From J054 sp965223095 (lineage in GTDB: Bacteria; Pseudomonadota; Gammaproteobacteria; Steroidobacterales; GCA-2729495), in assembly GCA_965223095.1 (NCBI GenBank), contig OZ244979.1, positions 3,410,001 through 3,474,000 of the forward strand: 64,000 bases of DNA, given 5' to 3'. Shown here piece after piece: positions 61,564 through 64,000 of this stretch. Both the position numbers and the translations under genes were made by a program. A model generated the notes under the pieces. That model was not told the origin of the DNA, searched no databases, and saw nothing but the letters and a program-made list of their open reading frames with translations. Within the stretch, counting starts at the first letter, position 1; every line of letters begins with the position of its first letter.

Positions 61564-62241
61564 GGCAAATACCCTACTGATGATTGCATTGCATGCGGTT
61601 GGGCTGCTTTGAGCAATGAAATGGCCCCCTTTTACGGTTTGCACATCTAGTTGTGGACACACGCTAGCTAAGCTTTGTACTGCATGCCTACTGACCAGCA
61701 TATCACTGCTTGGCCGGATATAAGTGCATGGCACATCTAATCTGGCGTTAGGTAATTTCATTGCCGCTACAATGCTTAGCCTTTTTCTGAGAGTGCTATC
61801 GGATACTTCATCAAGTGCGCGCTGCGCACTTTGCACAAGATCTGTTCGCGAAGCATCGCCTGAGAATACTTTAGCTAATAGACCAGCTGGTGCGGGTGGC
61901 ATTCGCAGAAAACCTATTGGCAGGCTCGAGCCTAATTGAGCAAGTAGGGTCGGCCGGGACAGAAAACTTGCCGCAAATATAATGTGCTTAATGCTCAAAC
62001 TGCCAAGGCGGCACAATTCATAGGCGATTCGACCAGAATAGGATTCCGCGAATAGCACGTACGATTCGCCAGTCAATCGTTTCGCTATTTCGCTCGCCTG
62101 GTCTTGAGCGCCCTCAGATGGCAAGTCGTTTAGCGGAACAACTACTGAGCATGGCTTATCACCAAGTACTTCTAGGAGGGGTTTAAAGAGCGTTCCCGTT
62201 CCATCTAGCCCGGGCAGTAGGACTAGCTTAGTTTTTGGCAC
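61558..62241 (-). CDS. Alpha/beta-fold hydrolase (cassette gene)
   Basis: The 227-aa product has the strand LVLLPGLDGTGTLFKPLL, the nucleophile elbow YVLFAESYSGRIAYEL (serine in ESYSG) and a late histidine in VKGGHFIAQSSP. DVPCTYIRPSSDMLV holds the probable acid. It has the size and PGLDGTG start of the BioH-like or esterase group. It lies between two nearly identical attC sites, indicating a cassette inserted between duplicated units or a segmental duplication. It has no signal peptide. Confidence 0.82.
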   Translation of the reverse strand: MPKTKLVLLPGLDGTGTLFKPLLEVLGDKPCSVVVPLNDLPSEGAQDQASEIAKRLTGESYVLFAESYSGRIAYELCRLGSLSIKHIIFAASFLSRPTLLAQLGSSLPIGFLRMPPAPAGLLAKVFSGDASRTDLVQSAQRALDEVSDSTLRKRLSIVAAMKLPNARLDVPCTYIRPSSDMLVSRHAVQSLASVCPQLDVQTVKGGHFIAQSSPTACNAIISRVFAL

Positions 62242-62250
62242 GCCTTAGCC

Positions 62251-62364
62251 TTATAACGCCTGTGGCAGCGGCGGTTGAGGCGGGGCGACCGCAGCGATAG
62301 CGCAGGGAGCACCGGGTCAACCGTCCGGCGACCAACGGGAGCGTACTGACCACACTGGTTATGT
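62251..62364 (-). repeat. attC site 12, near-identical to site 11
   Basis: It opens with TTATAAC and closes with GTTATGT, 114 bases long, and differs from site 11 at two internal positions. It is the attC of gene-less cassette 2. Confidence 0.92.
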
Positions 62365-62615
62365 GCCGTGCCTGACATTCTGGGAAAACTCTTTGGACCT
62401 TTAAATTCTTGACTAACCTATCACACCAGCAACTAGAGAACCGTGCCTATCGAGGGCTGATTTGCTGTGCGCCAAGAAAACCTTACCGGCAACCGACCAA
62501 ACCGCACTTGGCTTAATAGCGAATATGCATTGCTTGCTCTACCAATTTAGCCGCGGCAACAACGTTTAGCTTGACCACTTCGCCAACAGCTACAATTTGC
62601 TGAACACGGGGCGGC
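62365..62615 (-). other. Gene-less cassette 2 (251 bp), homologous to cassette 1
   Basis: This aligns with 61196-61449. A minus-strand 34-codon frame starting just inside attC 13 (start near 62617, stop near 62513) encodes a hydrophobic, valine/alanine-rich peptide (IVAVGEVVKLNVVAAAKL), open here but closed by an early stop in copy 1. No ribosome-binding site supports it. I regard it as non-coding or decayed. Confidence 0.55.
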
Positions 62616-62696
62616 ATATAACGCCTTGGGCTGCGGCGGCTGGCGGAGCCAGGCGTCGAGTGAGCGATAGCGAACGGCAGCCCCAACTGGTTAGGG
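62616..62696 (-). repeat. attC site 13
   Basis: It opens with ATATAAC and closes with GTTAGGG; TTGGGCTG/CAGCCCCAA arms pair. It is the attC of the lipoprotein cassette. Confidence 0.88.
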
Positions 62697-63059
62697 GGCC
62701 GCTTTGTGACAATGCGTAATTTCACCCGTTGTTGCCTCCCACTGCTCTGCCTGCTTGATGTACATCATTACGACATTCCCACAATTGCTGCCAAGTTCTG
62801 ATGTGCCCGGGCTGCAAACGCTGATTTCGCTCAGTTTACCATCCGGATTTCGCCGCCAAACTGCATCAGTTCCGTAAGGTGTAGAAATATTTCGATTTGC
62901 TGCAACCCTTGCCTTCGAAATTGCTTCTACAAGCTCTGGTTCTGGATCAAACTCAACAAAATTCAGCGCAGCTGAAGACACACAATAAGCTTCTTCACTG
63001 ACGTCCGTTCCAGCGCAGCTAACAAGAAGACTGAATAATAGTGGCAGTAGTTGGCGCAT
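62691..63059 (-). CDS. Small lipoprotein (cassette gene)
   Basis: The 122-aa product has a lipoprotein signal peptide with lipobox LLVSCAG. The mature protein has three further cysteines (CVSSAA, VCSPG, NCGNVV) and a histidine-cysteine end (THCHKAAP). I recognise no family. The stop lies inside the right part of attC 13 and the start is 13 bases from attC 14. It is probably an envelope protein. Confidence 0.65.
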   Translation of the reverse strand: MRQLLPLLFSLLVSCAGTDVSEEAYCVSSAALNFVEFDPEPELVEAISKARVAANRNISTPYGTDAVWRRNPDGKLSEISVCSPGTSELGSNCGNVVMMYIKQAEQWEATTGEITHCHKAAP

Positions 63060-63071
63060 TTAAACTTGGCA

Positions 63072-63143
63072 CCCTAACGCTCGCAACAGCGGACAATTTG
63101 GAGCGCAGCGGAAAATTGTTCCGACTGATTGCGCTGGTTAGGT
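63072..63143 (-). repeat. attC site 14
   Basis: It opens with CCCTAAC and closes with GTTAGGT, the shortest at 72 bases. The inner pair ACAATTT/AAATTGT is perfect. Confidence 0.85.
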
Positions 63144-63167
63144 GACGAAAAGACGGCACCGTGCAAA

Positions 63168-63485
63168 CTAATGCTGACCGGATTCAATAACTTTCCTCGT
63201 CGCTTCACTTAGCTCTGATAGTTCTTCGGCTTCCAATAGACCGCGAGAAGCGATCAAATCTAGCTGTAACAGCGCCTTGGACCGGGAATGGTCATCAAAA
63301 GTCTGGGCCAACTCGCGATCACGTTTTTCAATCAAGGCAAAAAGTTCGAGATATTGATCATGGCTACTTAGAGCCGCATTTGCTCGTATAGCGTCAACTT
63401 CCGTCAGTATTCGTTCACAGAATCTAGAAAGTGCTACTTCTTTCAGCTTAACAAACTTCTTCCAGTCTGATTCGGGTATCGTCAT
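63168..63485 (-). CDS. Conserved hypothetical cassette protein
   Basis: The 105-aa product is soluble and mostly helical: MTIPESDWKKFVKLKEVAL, YLELFALIEKRDRELAQTF, then SRSKALLQLDLIASRGLLEA. From memory, similar proteins are frequent in integron cassettes of environmental bacteria, with no function known to me. The stop lies 24 bases beyond attC 14; the start is 16 bases from attC 15. Confidence 0.72.
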   Translation of the reverse strand: MTIPESDWKKFVKLKEVALSRFCERILTEVDAIRANAALSSHDQYLELFALIEKRDRELAQTFDDHSRSKALLQLDLIASRGLLEAEELSELSEATRKVIESGQH

Positions 63486-63501
63486 TGGAAATACTCAAGG
63501 C

Positions 63502-63600
63502 ACCTAACGCCAGCAACAGCGGCATTTGACGCCGGCGGGAGCTTGGCGTTTAGCCAAGGGAGCGACGGAGTCAAATGTCCGTTGCTTGCCCTTGTTAGGT
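63502..63600 (-). repeat. attC site 15
   Basis: It opens with ACCTAAC and closes with GTTAGGT. GCATTTGAC/GTCAAATGT and GCTTGGCG/AGCCAAG pair. It resembles the reconstructed site 6 closely. Confidence 0.92.
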
Positions 63601-63646
63601 GCCTGAAATGTCGGAATGATGCCAGAGCCCTCGTAAGTTTCTCAGA

Positions 63647-63826
63647 TTATTCACTAGTTCGGCGTCGTAGCTCGATTAAGATTTGGTCATCTAGTTCCCG
63701 ATCCGGATCAACATCTATTGTGAATTCAGAGCCGTCTTCTCTGATAATTCTCCTTTTATTTTCGATCTCTCCGTGTAATACAGTAATCCATTCCGTTTTA
63801 TCCCAAACTTTCACTTGCTTCTTCAT
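63647..63826 (-). CDS. 59-residue hypothetical protein (cassette gene)
   Basis: The minus-strand frame has a good ribosome-binding site (GAGGAAAG, 4 bases before the ATG) and encodes 59 aa: MKKQVKVWDKTEWITVLHGE, then IIREDGSEFTIDVDPDREL and the end LIELRRRTSE. It is acidic and beta-rich with no membrane helix. No family was recognised. It is the last identifiable gene; its stop lies 46 bases beyond attC 15. The plus-strand frame over the same bases is a shadow. Confidence 0.65.
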   Translation of the reverse strand: MKKQVKVWDKTEWITVLHGEIENKRRIIREDGSEFTIDVDPDRELDDQILIELRRRTSE

Positions 63827-64000
63827 ATGACTTTCCTCAATTGGAATGAAGGCAACTTTAAGATGGCGTTTAGTAGCTCTTTAATAGCTCGCTCCCGGAA
63901 AAATTTGCGCTTGTACGGCCTCACCTACTCTTACCATCCTTTGGCTTACTGTCGTCTGATTCATGTTTATAAATTGTGCTTACTGCCTGTTTCACAACCA
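63827..64000. other. Right edge of the window, no resolved gene
   Basis: No attC lies here, so this is still the cassette that contains the 59-residue gene or the start of the next unit. A minus-strand frame entering from the right ends about 63,922 after 24 visible codons (VKQAVSTIYKHESDDSKPKD) and may be the end of a gene lying mostly outside. Support is weak. Confidence 0.35.

Larger units (their letters stand above)
53590..64000 (-). mobile_element. Chromosomal integron cassette array (distal part; integrase outside window)
   Basis: From here to the right edge, short genes alternate with imperfect palindromes of 70-115 bases that begin with a YAAC core and end with a GTTA core, i.e. attC sites. 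Fourteen are clear and one is weak. Most genes are on the minus strand with their stop codon next to or inside the attC at their 3' end, the normal cassette layout. The cargo is functionally unrelated. The left end is the distal end. The intI gene and attI are not in view and should lie to the right. Related but non-identical attC sequences indicate an old chromosomal array rather than a resistance integron. Confidence 0.9.

Noticed and set aside
61434..61616. 60-codon frame over attC 11
   Set aside because: It is a reading through the attC palindrome and shares no resemblance to a protein; attC sites often leave such frames open.
63543..63830. 95-codon plus-strand frame at the right end
   Set aside because: It overlaps attC 15 and the well-supported 59-codon minus-strand gene, and has no ribosome-binding site.

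Overview
The window looks like chromosome from an uncultured-type gammaproteobacterium. The block pncC-recA-recX-alaS-csrA-tRNA-Ser(GCU) is a classic gammaproteobacterial arrangement, with mutS divergent beside it, and the ribosome-binding sites are of ordinary bacterial type. I see no plasmid or phage backbone. The genus cannot be fixed from the sequence alone.

Positions 1-53,300 are ordinary chromosome with small clusters of accessory metabolism. From the left these are: a flavin reductase-like gene and a luciferase-like oxidoreductase; a tannase/feruloyl-esterase-type hydrolase; a plus-strand catabolic cluster (sugar-type transporter, IclR regulator, FAD monooxygenase, aldehyde dehydrogenase, MFS transporter; 6.0-12.2 kb) that probably imports and oxidises a small, perhaps aromatic, substrate; a VPLPA-CTERM protein; a glycosyltransferase pair; a carotenoid cluster crtY-crtI-crtB with convergent crtZ (zeaxanthin route, lacking crtE here); an SrkA kinase; an ABC-2 exporter; and an EAL-type c-di-GMP protein beside a blue-copper-like protein and an outer-membrane barrel. 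Then come three ~197-bp tandem repeats derived from the tRNA-Ser 3' end, the tRNA, csrA, alaS, recX, recA, thpR, pncC, a glycosyltransferase and mutS. Up to 53.3 kb there are several hydrolases and membrane proteins and an exported orphan.

From about 53.6 kb to the right edge the DNA is a chromosomal integron cassette array. Fourteen clear attC recombination sites and one weak one separate short, mostly minus-strand genes with no common theme: MAPEG, META/HslJ-like lipoprotein, SGNH hydrolase, truncated SIMPL, DUF6632-like, HicAB toxin-antitoxin, DUF454, alpha/beta hydrolase, small orphans, and two homologous gene-less cassettes. No integrase gene is in view. Since cassette genes read away from attI, intI is expected to the right of position 64,000.

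The most notable feature is an IS110-family element (about 1,180 bp) inserted exactly in one attC site. Removing it restores a normal attC. Its 5' non-coding region carries two guide-bearing internal loops matching the attC target and the element's own end, which is the layout expected of a bridge (seeker) RNA programmed for integron attC sites. It has disrupted the attC of the hicAB cassette and so probably fixes that cassette in place.
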